NCBI RefSeq assembly: GCF_000719285.1
Contig: NZ_JOFS01000012.1
Coordinates: 1 to 64,000 of the forward strand
Direction: 5' to 3'
Origin: Streptomyces bicolor
Lineage (GTDB): Bacteria > Actinomycetota > Actinomycetes > Streptomycetales > Streptomycetaceae
Length of the DNA: 64,000 nucleotides
Part shown: in pieces, positions 18,171-31,501 of the stretch
Position numbering within the stretch: position 1 is the stretch's first letter
How the letters are laid out: each line of letters opens with the position of its first letter
Made by a program: the position numbers and the translations under genes
The notes under the pieces: model-generated
Told to the model about the DNA's origin: nothing
Database searches by the model: none
What the model saw: only the letters and a program-made list of their open reading frames with translations

Positions 18171-19310
18171 GTGGACCTCACGCACTCTCCGGCCGACGAG
18201 GAGTTCCGCGCCGAGGCCCGCGCCTGGCTGCGCGCGCACGTGCCGCCCGATCCACTGCCCTCTCTGGAGACGGCGGAGGGCTTCGCGGCACACCGGATGT
18301 GGGAGGCCGAACTCGCCGCCGACCGCTGGTCGGTGGTGAACTGGCCGACGGCGTACGGCGGCCGTGACGCCACGCTCGTGCGATGGCTGCTGTTCGAGGA
18401 GGAGTACTGGGCGGCGGGTGCGCCGGGACGCGTCAACCAGAACGGCGTCAGCCTGCTCGCCCCGACCCTCTTCGAGTACGGCACGCGGGAGCAACGCGCG
18501 CGCGTGCTGCCGCCCATGGCCACCGGTGAGGTGATCTGGGCGCAGGCGTGGTCGGAGCCGGAGGCGGGCTCGGATCTGGCCTCCCTCAGGTCGAGGGCCG
18601 TCTCCACGGACGGCGGCTGGCTGCTGTCCGGCCAGAAGACTTGGTCCTCGCGCGCCGCCTTCGCCGACCGTGCCTTCGGCCTGTTCCGCACCGCCCCGGA
18701 CCTGCCCAAACCCCACCAGGGCCTGACCTACCTCATGTTCGACCTGCGCGCCCCCGGCGTCACGGTCCGTCCCCTCGCACGCCTCGACGGGAAGCCGGCG
18801 TTCGCCGAGCTGTTCCTGGACGAGGTGTTCGTGCCGGACGAGGACGTGATCGGCGAGCCGGGCCAGGGCTGGCGGATCGCGATGTCGACGGCGGGCAACG
18901 AACGCGGGCTGATGCTGCGCTCCCCCGGCCGCTTCCTGGCGAGCGCTGACCGTCTGCTGAACCTCTGGCACACCCAGGGCAGCCCGGAGAGCGCCCGTGC
19001 CGGCGTGGCCGACGCCCTGATCGGCGCCCGGGCGTACCAGCTCTTCACCTACGCCGCCGCCTCCCGCTTCCTCGACGGCGAGTCGATCGGCCCGGAGTCC
19101 AGCCTGAACAAGGTCTTCTGGTCGGAGTACGACATCGCGCTGCACGAGACGGCCCTCGATCTCCTGGCCGCCGAGGGCGAGCCGGCCGACACCGACTGGT
19201 CCGAGCGCTATGTCTTCTCCCTCGCCGGTCCCCTTTACGCGGGGACGAACGAGATCCAGCGCGACATCATCGCCGAGCGGCTGCTCGGCCTGCCGAAGGG
19301 GCGACGCTGA
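18171..19310 (+). CDS. Acyl-CoA dehydrogenase, FadE31-like large subunit
   Basis: 379 aa from the chosen GTG at 18171 (AAGGA eight bases upstream; GTG 18165 is possible). Acyl-CoA dehydrogenase fold with AWSEPEAGSDLASL and WSSRAAFADRAF. The usual catalytic glutamate of the YEGT motif is replaced (LYAGTNEIQ). Glu244 in GNERGLMLRSPGRF sits where the catalytic base lies in steroid-type alpha2beta2 dehydrogenases such as FadE26. Overlaps the next dehydrogenase by one base, so the two probably form a heterotetramer acting on a branched intermediate after ring opening. Confidence 0.82.
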   Translation: MDLTHSPADEEFRAEARAWLRAHVPPDPLPSLETAEGFAAHRMWEAELAADRWSVVNWPTAYGGRDATLVRWLLFEEEYWAAGAPGRVNQNGVSLLAPTLFEYGTREQRARVLPPMATGEVIWAQAWSEPEAGSDLASLRSRAVSTDGGWLLSGQKTWSSRAAFADRAFGLFRTAPDLPKPHQGLTYLMFDLRAPGVTVRPLARLDGKPAFAELFLDEVFVPDEDVIGEPGQGWRIAMSTAGNERGLMLRSPGRFLASADRLLNLWHTQGSPESARAGVADALIGARAYQLFTYAAASRFLDGESIGPESSLNKVFWSEYDIALHETALDLLAAEGEPADTDWSERYVFSLAGPLYAGTNEIQRDIIAERLLGLPKGRR

Positions 19311-20275
19311 TGAGGTTCCTCCTCGACGCCGAGCAGCGCGCCCTCGCGGATTCGCTGGACTCGATGCTGACGGCGGCGGACACCCCGTCGGTCATACGGG
19401 AGTGGAGCCGGGGCGAGCATGCGCGGGGCCGTGCGCTGTGGTCCCGTATCGCCGAGACGGGGGTGTTCGCGCTGGCGGTTCCCGAGGCGTACGAAGGGCT
19501 GGGCCCCCGGCCCGTCGAACTCGCCGTCGCCTTCATGGAGTTGGGGCGGCATGCGGTGCCGGGTCCCCTGGTGGAGACGGTCACCGCCGCGGCACTGCTC
19601 GCCGGTCTGCCCGACCCCGGCCCGGCCAAGCGGCTCCTTCCGGCGCTGGCGGCGGGCGAGGCGATGGCGACGCTGGCGTGGACGGCGCCGTACGCCCTGG
19701 ACGGCGAGGCGGCCACCACCCGCCTCGCGCTCACCCCGCGTGGCCTGTACCTCTCCCCCGGCCATGGCCCCGTGCGCCCCTCCCTGGATCCGGCCCGCAG
19801 CCTCACTCCCCTCGACCCCGGTGGCGAGCTCCTCAGCCCCGACCCACCCACCGCACAAGCCCTCGCCTACGCCCGTCTGGCCACCGCCGCCCAGGCCCTC
19901 GGCGTGGGCCTCGCACTGCTCGACAGGACCGTCACGTACGTCAGGCAGCGCACTCAGTTCGGCGCCCCCGTAGGCTCGTTCCAGGCCGTCAAGCACCGCC
20001 TGGCCGACGCCAAGATCGCCCTCGAGTTCGCCCGGCCCCTCGTTCTCGGCGCCGCGCTCACCATGACCCCGGCCGATGTCGCCGCCGCCAAGGTCACCGC
20101 CTGCGAGGCCGCGTACGCCACCGCCCGTACCGCACTCCAGTTGCACGGCGCGATCGGCTACACGGCGGAGTACGACCTGTCGCTGTGGCTGACCAAAGCC
20201 CGGGCGCTGAGAAACGCGTGGGGCAGCCCGGACGTGTGCCGAGCGGACGTGCTCAGTGGTGATCGCCGCTGGTGA
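19310..20275 (+). CDS. Acyl-CoA dehydrogenase, FadE32/33-like small subunit
   Basis: 321 aa, short for the family (~380), as FadE32/FadE33 are. It has MRFLLDAEQRALADSLDSML at the N-terminus, FGAPVGSFQAVKHRLAD and LHGAIGYTAEYDLS, but no C-terminal EGTNEI catalytic segment. It probably supplies FAD-binding residues to the larger preceding partner, with TGATG-type coupling at the junction. Its 3' end overlaps the convergent cytochrome b gene by 23 bp. Confidence 0.82.
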   Translation: MRFLLDAEQRALADSLDSMLTAADTPSVIREWSRGEHARGRALWSRIAETGVFALAVPEAYEGLGPRPVELAVAFMELGRHAVPGPLVETVTAAALLAGLPDPGPAKRLLPALAAGEAMATLAWTAPYALDGEAATTRLALTPRGLYLSPGHGPVRPSLDPARSLTPLDPGGELLSPDPPTAQALAYARLATAAQALGVGLALLDRTVTYVRQRTQFGAPVGSFQAVKHRLADAKIALEFARPLVLGAALTMTPADVAAAKVTACEAAYATARTALQLHGAIGYTAEYDLSLWLTKARALRNAWGSPDVCRADVLSGDRRW

Positions 20276-21899
20276 CCTCGCGGTACTCCTCCACCGTCGG
20301 CTTCGCGATCCGCGTCCGAGGCCCGAACATGGCCCGCGCCAGCCGGGCCCGTACCCGCTGGGACGGGGCGACCCGGCGCCGGACGCCGTTCGCGTCGACG
20401 AGCGGGCCGACCTCGTACGGCGGATGCTGCTCGTGCTGGGTGAGGGTGAACAGCTGCGCCTGGGCGAGCGGCTCGTGGACCTCGATGTACTCGCCCTGCG
20501 GAAGCCGCTTGATGGTGCCCGTCTCCCGGCCGTGCAGCACCTTGGCCCGGTCCCGGCGCTGGAGCCCGAGGCAGATGCGCTTGGTCACCGTGAAGGTGAC
20601 GACGGGCACGACGAACACCGCGATCCGCACGAACCACGTGATCACGTTGATGGACAGATGCAGATGCGTGGCCACGATGTCGTTGCCGCCGCCGATCAGC
20701 AGCACCGCGTACAGGCTCAGCCAGGCCGCGCCGAGACCGGTGCGCACCGGCATGTTGCGCGGCCGGTCGAGGATGTGGTGCTCACGTTTGTCGCCGGTGA
20801 CCCACGCCTCGAGGAAGGGATACAGGCCGATCGCGAGCAGGATCAGCGGGAAGAGCGAGAAGGGGATGAAGACACCCAACTCCAGGGTATGGCCCCAGGC
20901 GTTGATCTCCCATCCCGGCATCACCCGGATCAGGCCCTCGGAGAAGCCCAGGTACCAGTCGGGCTGGGCGCCCGTGGTCACCAGGTCCGGGCGGTAGGGC
21001 CCGAACGCCCACACCGGGTTGATGCTGGCGATGCCGCCCATGATCGCCAGCACGCCGAAGACGAGGAAGAAGAAGCCGCCCGCCTTGGCCATGTACACCG
21101 GCAGGAAGGGCATGCCGACGACCGACTTCTCGTCGCGGCCGGGGCCCGGGAACTGCGTGTGCTTGTGGTAGAAGACCAGGATCAGATGCGCGGCCACCAG
21201 GCCGAGCATGATCCCGGGCAGCAGCAGGATGTGGATCGGGTACAGCCGCGCGATGAAGTCCTCCCCGGGGAACTCCCCGCCGAAGAGGAAGAACGCGATG
21301 TACGTCCCCACGATCGGGATGGACAGGATCGCGCCGTGGGCGAACCGCAGGCCGGTGCCGGACAGCAGGTCGTCGGGGAGGGAGTAGCCGGTCAGGCCGG
21401 TGATGATGCCGAGCATCAGCAGGGTCCAGCCGAACACCCAGTTGAGCTCGCGCGGCTTGCGGAAGGCGCCCGTGAAGAACACCCGCATCATGTGCACCAT
21501 CATGCCGGTGATGAAGACCAGCGCCGCCCAGTGGTGGATCTGCCGCATGAGCAGCCCGCCGCGCACGTCGAAGCTGATGTCGAGCGTGGACTCGTAGGCC
21601 CTGGTCATCAGGACACCGTTGAGGGGCTCGTAGGAGCCGTTGTAGACGACCTCGTGGGTGCTCGGATCGAAGAACAGGGTGAGATAGACGCCGGTGAGGA
21701 TCAGGACGAGGAAGCTGTAGAGGCTGACCTCGCCCAGCATGAAGGACCAGTGGTCCGGGAAGACCTTGCGCATGTTGGCCTTGGCCACCGCATAGATCCC
21801 GAGTCGCCCGTCGGCCCAGTCGGCGATCTTCTCGCCTCTCCCGGGCGACGCGGCCCGCCCGGCCGCCGCTCCCTCGTTCCCCGATCGTGCGCCGTCCAT
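20253..21899 (-). CDS. Orphan cytochrome bc complex cytochrome b subunit (QcrB paralogue)
   Basis: 548 aa multi-spanning protein. All four haem-b histidines are present: paired HH and MVH in LMRQIHHWAALVFITGMMVH, and H...H in YPIHILLLPGIMLGLVAAHL. Also present are the quinol-site region after the third helix, LNWVFGWTLLMLGIITGLTGYSLPDD and GGEFPGED. The C-terminal extension is typical of actinobacterial QcrB. No qcrA, qcrC or ctaC-E genes are nearby, so it is likely a second copy apart from the main respiratory operon. Whether it replaces the main QcrB under some condition is unknown. Confidence 0.85.
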   Translation of the reverse strand: MDGARSGNEGAAAGRAASPGRGEKIADWADGRLGIYAVAKANMRKVFPDHWSFMLGEVSLYSFLVLILTGVYLTLFFDPSTHEVVYNGSYEPLNGVLMTRAYESTLDISFDVRGGLLMRQIHHWAALVFITGMMVHMMRVFFTGAFRKPRELNWVFGWTLLMLGIITGLTGYSLPDDLLSGTGLRFAHGAILSIPIVGTYIAFFLFGGEFPGEDFIARLYPIHILLLPGIMLGLVAAHLILVFYHKHTQFPGPGRDEKSVVGMPFLPVYMAKAGGFFFLVFGVLAIMGGIASINPVWAFGPYRPDLVTTGAQPDWYLGFSEGLIRVMPGWEINAWGHTLELGVFIPFSLFPLILLAIGLYPFLEAWVTGDKREHHILDRPRNMPVRTGLGAAWLSLYAVLLIGGGNDIVATHLHLSINVITWFVRIAVFVVPVVTFTVTKRICLGLQRRDRAKVLHGRETGTIKRLPQGEYIEVHEPLAQAQLFTLTQHEQHPPYEVGPLVDANGVRRRVAPSQRVRARLARAMFGPRTRIAKPTVEEYREVTSGDHH

Positions 21900-21982
21900 G
21901 TGTCGTCGCCTTCCCCTCGGATCACCTCAGGGTGACACGGCCCCACGGGCCCGGCCAACGGGGCGGGCAACCGGTCTACGGG

Positions 21983-22708
21983 TCAGGCCGGGCGTACGAT
22001 CCCCTGCGCCCGAGCGGCCATCAGCCATTTCGGGAACTCGCCGACGAGCCGGTCGTAGAGCTCGGCGTCGGACACCTTCCGCGGCTCCGAACCCGCGTGG
22101 AAGAACCCGGCGTTGTCGACGGCCCTCTTGTCCGGGACGGACAGCTCGTCGAGCTTGCGCAGGTAGTCGAACTGCTTGCTGTTCGGGTCCCCGAAGCCGA
22201 TGAACTGCCAGAACAGCGGGAGCCGGGCCGCCTTGCACAGATAGCGTTCGGCGGCGAGCTTGTTGATCGGACCGCCGTCGGTCTGGAAGACGACCAGGGC
22301 GGGGTCCGTCGACCCGCTGTCGAGGTAGTGGTCGATGACGGCGTCCATGGCCAGGTGGTAGCTGGTCTTGCCCATGTGCCCGAGGCCGGCCACGATCCGC
22401 TCGATGCGCCCCCGGTGGTCGGCCAGCGCGATCTCGGTCTCGGCGTCGACGTCGGTCGAGAAGAACACCACCGGCACGGTCCCGTCGTCGTCGAAGTGCG
22501 CCGACAGCCCGAGCACCCGGTCGGCCAGCGCCTGCACACTGCCGTCCTTGTAGTACGGCTTCATCGACCCGGAGTAGTCCACGACCAGGTAGACCGCGGC
22601 CCGCACCCCGTCCAGCCCGTGCTTGCGCAGCGACACCGCGGCGCTCTTGTAGAGGCTCACCAGCGCGGGCGCGGTCTCCTCGACCTTGCTGAGACCGATC
22701 GCGGCCAT
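21983..22708 (-). CDS. VWA-domain protein (TerF C-terminal type)
   Basis: 241 aa from ATG 22708 (AGGA upstream; earlier in-frame ATG 22768 has no ribosome site). Almost the whole protein is a von Willebrand A domain with the metal-ion MIDAS motif DYSGS near residue 45 and a matching acidic loop in QTDGGP. The stretch DDDGTVPVVFFSTDVD is characteristic of the VWA domain fused to TerD-like domains in TerF of tellurite/stress clusters. No ter genes surround it here. Cytoplasmic; role unknown. Confidence 0.75.
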   Translation of the reverse strand: MAAIGLSKVEETAPALVSLYKSAAVSLRKHGLDGVRAAVYLVVDYSGSMKPYYKDGSVQALADRVLGLSAHFDDDGTVPVVFFSTDVDAETEIALADHRGRIERIVAGLGHMGKTSYHLAMDAVIDHYLDSGSTDPALVVFQTDGGPINKLAAERYLCKAARLPLFWQFIGFGDPNSKQFDYLRKLDELSVPDKRAVDNAGFFHAGSEPRKVSDAELYDRLVGEFPKWLMAARAQGIVRPA

Positions 22709-22964
22709 GTCCTGTTTCCCCCTTGACGCACTGCTCCGGCTGCCGAGATTACGGCACAGCGGCCCCACCTCCCTCTCAGCGACCAGAAGCTCCGCCGCAC
22801 ACCTCGCCGGCGGGGCAGGGGTACGGGGAGACGTAGAAGGTGCCCTGGCCGTGCTGGGCCAGACGTACGAGACAAAAGCCGCCCCCGCCCTCCATTGACG
22901 AAAGATGGCGCCTCATCGACGTTAATCACCCCAAGGGGGAACAACGTCAATCAAGGGGGACGCC
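22709..22964. promoter_or_regulatory. Divergent promoter region, VWA protein / astacin cassette
   Basis: 256 bp with no gene. TTGACG at 22895-22900 could be a -35 element for the rightward cassette, but no clean -10 follows at 17-18 bp. GACGTT (22918-22923) and AACGTC (22943-22948) form a spaced inverted repeat, and two similar AATCA(n)AAGGGGGA units precede the ATG, the second serving as the ribosome-binding site. Confidence 0.35.
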
Positions 22965-24056
22965 ATGGCAACCGACACGGCCGAACCGGCCGCCGCCGGT
23001 TCGGGTTTCGGGCCCTACCACGTCGGACCGGAGGTCCAGGCGGGCCTCGTCCAGCTGGCGGGCAAGGGGCCGAAGGCGGTGCAGTACACCGAGGTCGACG
23101 GGCAGCCCGTGTTCGAGGGCGACATCATCCTCGACCTCATCGAGTCCAAGCAGGTCGCCGCCGAGCACGCGGTGGCCCTGGAGGAGAACGGGGTCGTCCT
23201 GCCCGGCACGCAGTTCCGCTGGGTGAACGGACTCGTGCCGTACGAGATCGACCCGAACCTGCCCGACCAGGCCCGGGTGACCGGCGCCATCGACCACTGG
23301 CAGCGCAACACCCGCATCCGGTTCGTGCAGCGCACGGCTCAGAACCAGGCCCAGTACCCGGACTACATCCGGTTCGTCCCCGGCGGCGGCTGCAGTTCGG
23401 CCGTGGGCCGGCGGGGCAACGTCCAGCAGATCACGCTGGGCCAGGGCTGCGAGCTGGGCGCCGCGATCCATGAGATCGGGCATGCCGTCGGGCTCTGGCA
23501 CGAGCAGAGCCGCGAGGACCGGGACCAGTTCGTCACCATCCACTGGGCCAACATCCAGCAGGGCATGGCCCACAACTTCAACCAGCACATCACCGACGGC
23601 GACGACGTCGGCGCGTACGACTACCACTCGATCATGCACTATCCGCGCTGGGCGTTCTCGAACAACGGCCAGGACACCATCGTGCCCCGGCAGAACGTCG
23701 AGATCGGCCAGCGGGCGGGGCTCAGCCCCGGCGACTGTCTCGCCATACGCACGATGTACGCGAACCTGGAGTCGCCGGCGCGCTTCTCCGGCGTGCAGTT
23801 CACGGGGCGGGTCGCGGCCGGGCAGGTCGGGCGCTGGTTCACGCACAGCTGGCCCGCGCACTGGTACGTCCACTGGACGGTCGTGCCGACCGCGCCCGTG
23901 GTGGACGGGCCCGCGCAGACCGAGTCATGGGTCCAGGTGACCCGGCAGTCCGGTGGACTGCTCAAGTACTTCCTCAACATCCGCAACCTGACCGGCGGTC
24001 CCATCGACATCCAGGCCCGCTACGACGTACTGGGCTGGGGCGCCAACGCGACCTGA
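22965..24056 (+). CDS. Astacin-family (M12A) zinc metalloprotease with a C-terminal accessory domain
   Basis: 363 aa. The catalytic domain (~75-265) carries the long astacin zinc motif HEIGHAVGLWHEQSRED (three histidines, catalytic glutamate) and the Met-turn SIMHYPRWAF with its tyrosine. GGGCSSAVGR lies near the active site. Residues ~270-363 form a separate beta-rich domain (FSGVQFTGRVAAGQ ... RNLTGGPIDIQARYDVLGWG) that is duplicated as the protein at 24356-24616. No signal peptide is visible, odd for an astacin. First gene of a four-gene rightward cassette. Confidence 0.9.
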   Translation: MATDTAEPAAAGSGFGPYHVGPEVQAGLVQLAGKGPKAVQYTEVDGQPVFEGDIILDLIESKQVAAEHAVALEENGVVLPGTQFRWVNGLVPYEIDPNLPDQARVTGAIDHWQRNTRIRFVQRTAQNQAQYPDYIRFVPGGGCSSAVGRRGNVQQITLGQGCELGAAIHEIGHAVGLWHEQSREDRDQFVTIHWANIQQGMAHNFNQHITDGDDVGAYDYHSIMHYPRWAFSNNGQDTIVPRQNVEIGQRAGLSPGDCLAIRTMYANLESPARFSGVQFTGRVAAGQVGRWFTHSWPAHWYVHWTVVPTAPVVDGPAQTESWVQVTRQSGGLLKYFLNIRNLTGGPIDIQARYDVLGWGANAT

Positions 24057-24080
24057 CGGGTCCGAGAAACAGGGGGAACC

Positions 24081-24359
24081 ATGCAATCCATGGGAATGCC
24101 GGGCGAGTCCATGCCCGCAGGGTGGGCCGACGCGGTCGACGCCGGTCCGGCACCGAGCCTGAGCGGGGCGCCGGGCGCGCCGGCGGGAACGGTGGTCACC
24201 GGGACCGGCAGCGGCATCGGCGGGCCCGAGTTCGCCGGCGCCGGGTACGCGCCGCTCGGCGCGGCACAGGACGGCGGGGGCGTCGCGGGCGCCCCGGCCG
24301 CGGAGAAGCTGCAGGACGGCGGGGGCGCGCCCGAGGCGCCGAAGGGGGAAGAGTCATGA
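24081..24359 (+). CDS. Small Gly/Ala/Pro-rich hypothetical protein
   Basis: 92 aa, starting 24 bp after the astacin stop and ending in an ATGA overlap with the next gene. Composition is Gly-, Ala- and Pro-rich and probably disordered, with no cysteines, no membrane segment and no recognisable domain. Two GGG-containing segments (DGGGVAGAP and DGGGAPEAP) look like a short internal repeat. GC pattern and coupling support translation. Function unknown. Confidence 0.65.
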   Translation: MQSMGMPGESMPAGWADAVDAGPAPSLSGAPGAPAGTVVTGTGSGIGGPEFAGAGYAPLGAAQDGGGVAGAPAAEKLQDGGGAPEAPKGEES

Positions 24360-24616
24360 TTCTGGGAGTGCAGTTCCGCGGACAGGTACCGGCGAACACC
24401 AGCCGCCGGTGGTTCACGCACAGCTGGCCGGAGGCCTGGAGGGTCGACTGGACTGTCGTGCCGACGTGGCCGATGGTGGACGGCAACGCCCAGGTGGAGT
24501 GGAAGGTCCAGGTGGACCGTCAGGCGAGCAACCTGATCAAGTACTTCATCGAGATCCGCAACCTGACCGGCGGGCCGGTCGACATCGAGGCGCGGTACGC
24601 CGTGCTCAACTCCTGA
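24356..24616 (+). CDS. Stand-alone copy of the astacin accessory domain
   Basis: 86 aa, equivalent over its full length to the C-terminal domain of the astacin at 22965-24056. Shared blocks include RWFTHSWP, WTVVPT, V(D)G-AQ and IRNLTGGP(I/V)DI(Q/E)ARY, with the same order and spacing. No catalytic residues. It likely arose by domain duplication and could be an inhibitor, chaperone, oligomerisation partner or substrate adaptor of the protease. Translationally coupled to the preceding small gene. Confidence 0.85.
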   Translation: MILGVQFRGQVPANTSRRWFTHSWPEAWRVDWTVVPTWPMVDGNAQVEWKVQVDRQASNLIKYFIEIRNLTGGPVDIEARYAVLNS

Positions 24617-24636
24617 GAGACATACTCCTGAGCGAC

Positions 24637-24972
24637 ATGACGACAGTTTCTGGACGGGTACTGCTCACTCCCGACCTGGGCGCCTTCTCGGCGGCGGTCC
24701 TCCGGGTGCGGGTCCTCGACGTGACACTCGCGGACGCGCCCTCACGGGAGCTCGCGCTGACCGTCCAGGACATCTCGTACGACGGGGAGGGCACGCTCGC
24801 GGTGCCCTTCCGGCTGTCGGCCGACTGGACGCCGGGGCGGCGGGTCGTGGTGGACGCGCATCTCGACCGCTCCGGCAGTGGAGTGGTCGAGAGCGGGGAC
24901 GCGCTGACCGTGCAGTCGCTGCCCGTCCCCGAGGAGCCCGCCCCGGTGACCGTACGGCTGCGAGCCATCTGA
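24637..24972 (+). CDS. YbaY-like domain protein (putative)
   Basis: 111 aa beginning MTTVSGRVLL, 20 bp after the previous stop. The pattern VSGRVLLTPDL ... VLRVRVLDVTLADAPSRELA, followed by GTLAVPFRLS, resembles the beta-sandwich of YbaY-type proteins (inducers of beta-sandwich fold, PF09619), but without their lipoprotein signal. Fourth and last gene of the cassette, followed at once by a strong hairpin. Family assignment is tentative. Confidence 0.6.
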   Translation: MTTVSGRVLLTPDLGAFSAAVLRVRVLDVTLADAPSRELALTVQDISYDGEGTLAVPFRLSADWTPGRRVVVDAHLDRSGSGVVESGDALTVQSLPVPEEPAPVTVRLRAI

Positions 24973-24979
24973 GAAAGGC

Positions 24980-25028
24980 GACGGCGCCTGCCCATTCGTC
25001 CGGTCGGGGACAAGGGGCAGGCGCCGTC
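24980..25028. terminator. Bidirectional terminator between the astacin cassette and gltD
   Basis: GACGGCGCCTGCCC (24980-24993) and GGGCAGGCGCCGTC (25015-25028) form a perfect 14-bp stem with a 21-base loop. It sits between convergent genes, eight bases after one stop and 40 before the other. Confidence 0.85.
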
Positions 25029-25068
25029 AATGTTCCGTACGCCGTTGTACGGGACGTCTCTGGAGATG

Positions 25069-26521
25069 TCAGACCATCAGCGCGCGGTCCGTCGGCCGGA
25101 TCGGCGCCGGCAGCTCGCTCGCGCCGGTCAGGAAGCGGTCGCAGCCGCGGGCGGCCGAGCGGCCCTCCGCGATCGCCCACACGATGAGGGACTGGCCGCG
25201 GCCCGCGTCACCGGCGACGAACACACCCGGCACGTTGGTCTGGAAGTCGGCGTCGCGGGCGATGTTGCCGCGCTCGTCGAGGTCCAGGCCGAACTGCTCG
25301 ACCAGGCCGTTCTCCCGGTCCGTGCCGGTGAAGCCCATGGCGAGGGTGACCAGCTGGGCGGGGATCTTGCGCTCCGTGCCCGGCTTCGGGGTCAGCTTGC
25401 CGTCGATGAACTCCACCTCGGTGAGGTGCAGCCACTGGACGTTGCCGTCCTCGTCGCCCTCGAAGTGAGTGGTGGAGACGGAGTAGACCCGCTCGCCGCC
25501 CTCCTCGTGGGCCGACGTGACCTTGTAGAGCATCGGGAAGGTCGGCCACGGCTGGTGCGCGGCACGCTCCTCGCCCGGGCGGGGCATGATCTCCAGCTGC
25601 GTGACGGAGGCCGCGCCCTGACGGTGGGCGGTGCCCACGCAGTCGGCGCCGGTGTCGCCACCGCCGATGACCACGACGTGCTTGCCCTCGGCCGAGATCG
25701 GGGAGGTGACGTAGTCGCCCTCCTGGACCTTGTTGGCCAGCGGCAGGTACTCCATGGCCTGGTAGATGCCCTTGAGCTCGCGGCCGGGGACCGGGAGGTC
25801 ACGGGCGGTCGTGGCGCCGGCGGCGATGACGACCGCGTCGTACCGCTTCTTCAGGTCGGTCGCCTTGAGGTCGCGGCCGATCTCGATGCCGGTACGGAAG
25901 CGGGTGCCCTCCGCGCGCATCTGCTCGATACGGCGGTTGATGTGCCGCTTCTCCATCTTGAACTCGGGGATGCCGTACCGGAGAAGGCCTCCGATGCGGT
26001 CCGCGCGCTCGTAGACGGCGACCGTGTGGCCGGCCCGGGTGAGCTGCTGGGCGGCGGCCAGGCCTGCCGGGCCCGAGCCGATGACGGCGACGGTCTTGCC
26101 GGACAGGCGCTCGGGGATCTGCGGGGCGACGGTGCCCGCGTCCCACGCCTTGTCGATGATCGAGACCTCGACGTTCTTGATGGTGACGGCCGGCTGGTTG
26201 ATGCCGAGCACGCACGCCGACTCACAGGGAGCGGGGCACAGCCGGCCCGTGAACTCCGGGAAGTTGTTCGTGGCGTGCAGGCGCTCCGACGCCGCCTCCC
26301 AGTCCTCGCGGTAGGCGTAGTCGTTCCACTCGGGGATCAGGTTCCCGAGCGGGCAGCCGTTGTGGCAGAACGGGATGCCGCAGTCCATGCAGCGGCTGGC
26401 CTGCTTGCTGATGATCGGCAGCAGGGAGCCGGGGACGTAGACCTCGTTCCAGTCCTTCAGACGCACGTCGACCGGGCGGGACTTGGCGACCTCACGGCCG
26501 TGGTTCAGGAAGCCCTTCGGG

Positions 26522-26529
<8 letters not shown>
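25069..26529 (-). CDS. gltD: Glutamate synthase (NADPH) small subunit
   Basis: 486 aa. Passes electrons from NADPH through FAD and iron-sulfur clusters to GltB. The N-terminal region holds cysteine clusters for two 4Fe-4S centres ([20 protein letters not shown], then [13 protein letters not shown]). Two dinucleotide folds follow: [16 protein letters not shown] at about 150 and [18 protein letters not shown] at about 290, then [17 protein letters not shown]. Its start overlaps the gltB stop by eight bases, so the subunits are translationally coupled. Confidence 0.96.
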
Positions 26530-31144
<4,615 letters not shown>

Positions 31145-31207
31145 CGGCTCTCCCGTCGTCGTCATGTGGCATATGCAGATTGCCGAGGGACGACGTTGGC
31201 CCTCTGC

Positions 31208-31234
31208 GTGAGTGCAAAATTTCGTGCAGGTTAC
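31208..31234 (-). promoter_or_regulatory. Putative GlnR box upstream of gltB
   Basis: Read on the gltB strand, GTAAC-n6-GAAAT-n6-CTCAC matches the actinobacterial GlnR pattern gTnAC-n6-GAAAC repeated at 11-bp spacing, with one mismatch in the second element and one in the third. It lies about 64-90 bp upstream of the gltB start. GlnR is the global nitrogen regulator, and gltBD is a known target in mycobacteria. Confidence 0.55.
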
Positions 31235-31501
31235 ATGATGGAGCGGTTCTCGGGAACCGGGATACTCCGTTCCAACATGCGGACGCCGCGGTCGCGGCGG
31301 GTACCGCGCACGGCGGCGGAAAGTATGTGCGGAAAGCATGTGGGATCCGGCGGAAAAAGATCGATCAGATCGGAGTTCCGTCGGTCCGGTGGCGAGGGAG
31401 GCGTCGTCGCCCACCCCGCGAGTGCGCCGCAGGCGTCATTGCCCACAGCGCTTACGGCTCATGCCCGGTGGTCATGCATCCGAAACCAGCGAGTAACGGC
31501 T

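Noticed and set aside
21983..22708. Tellurite-resistance cluster
   Set aside because: Only a TerF-like VWA domain is present; no terB, terC, terD or terZ genes lie nearby.
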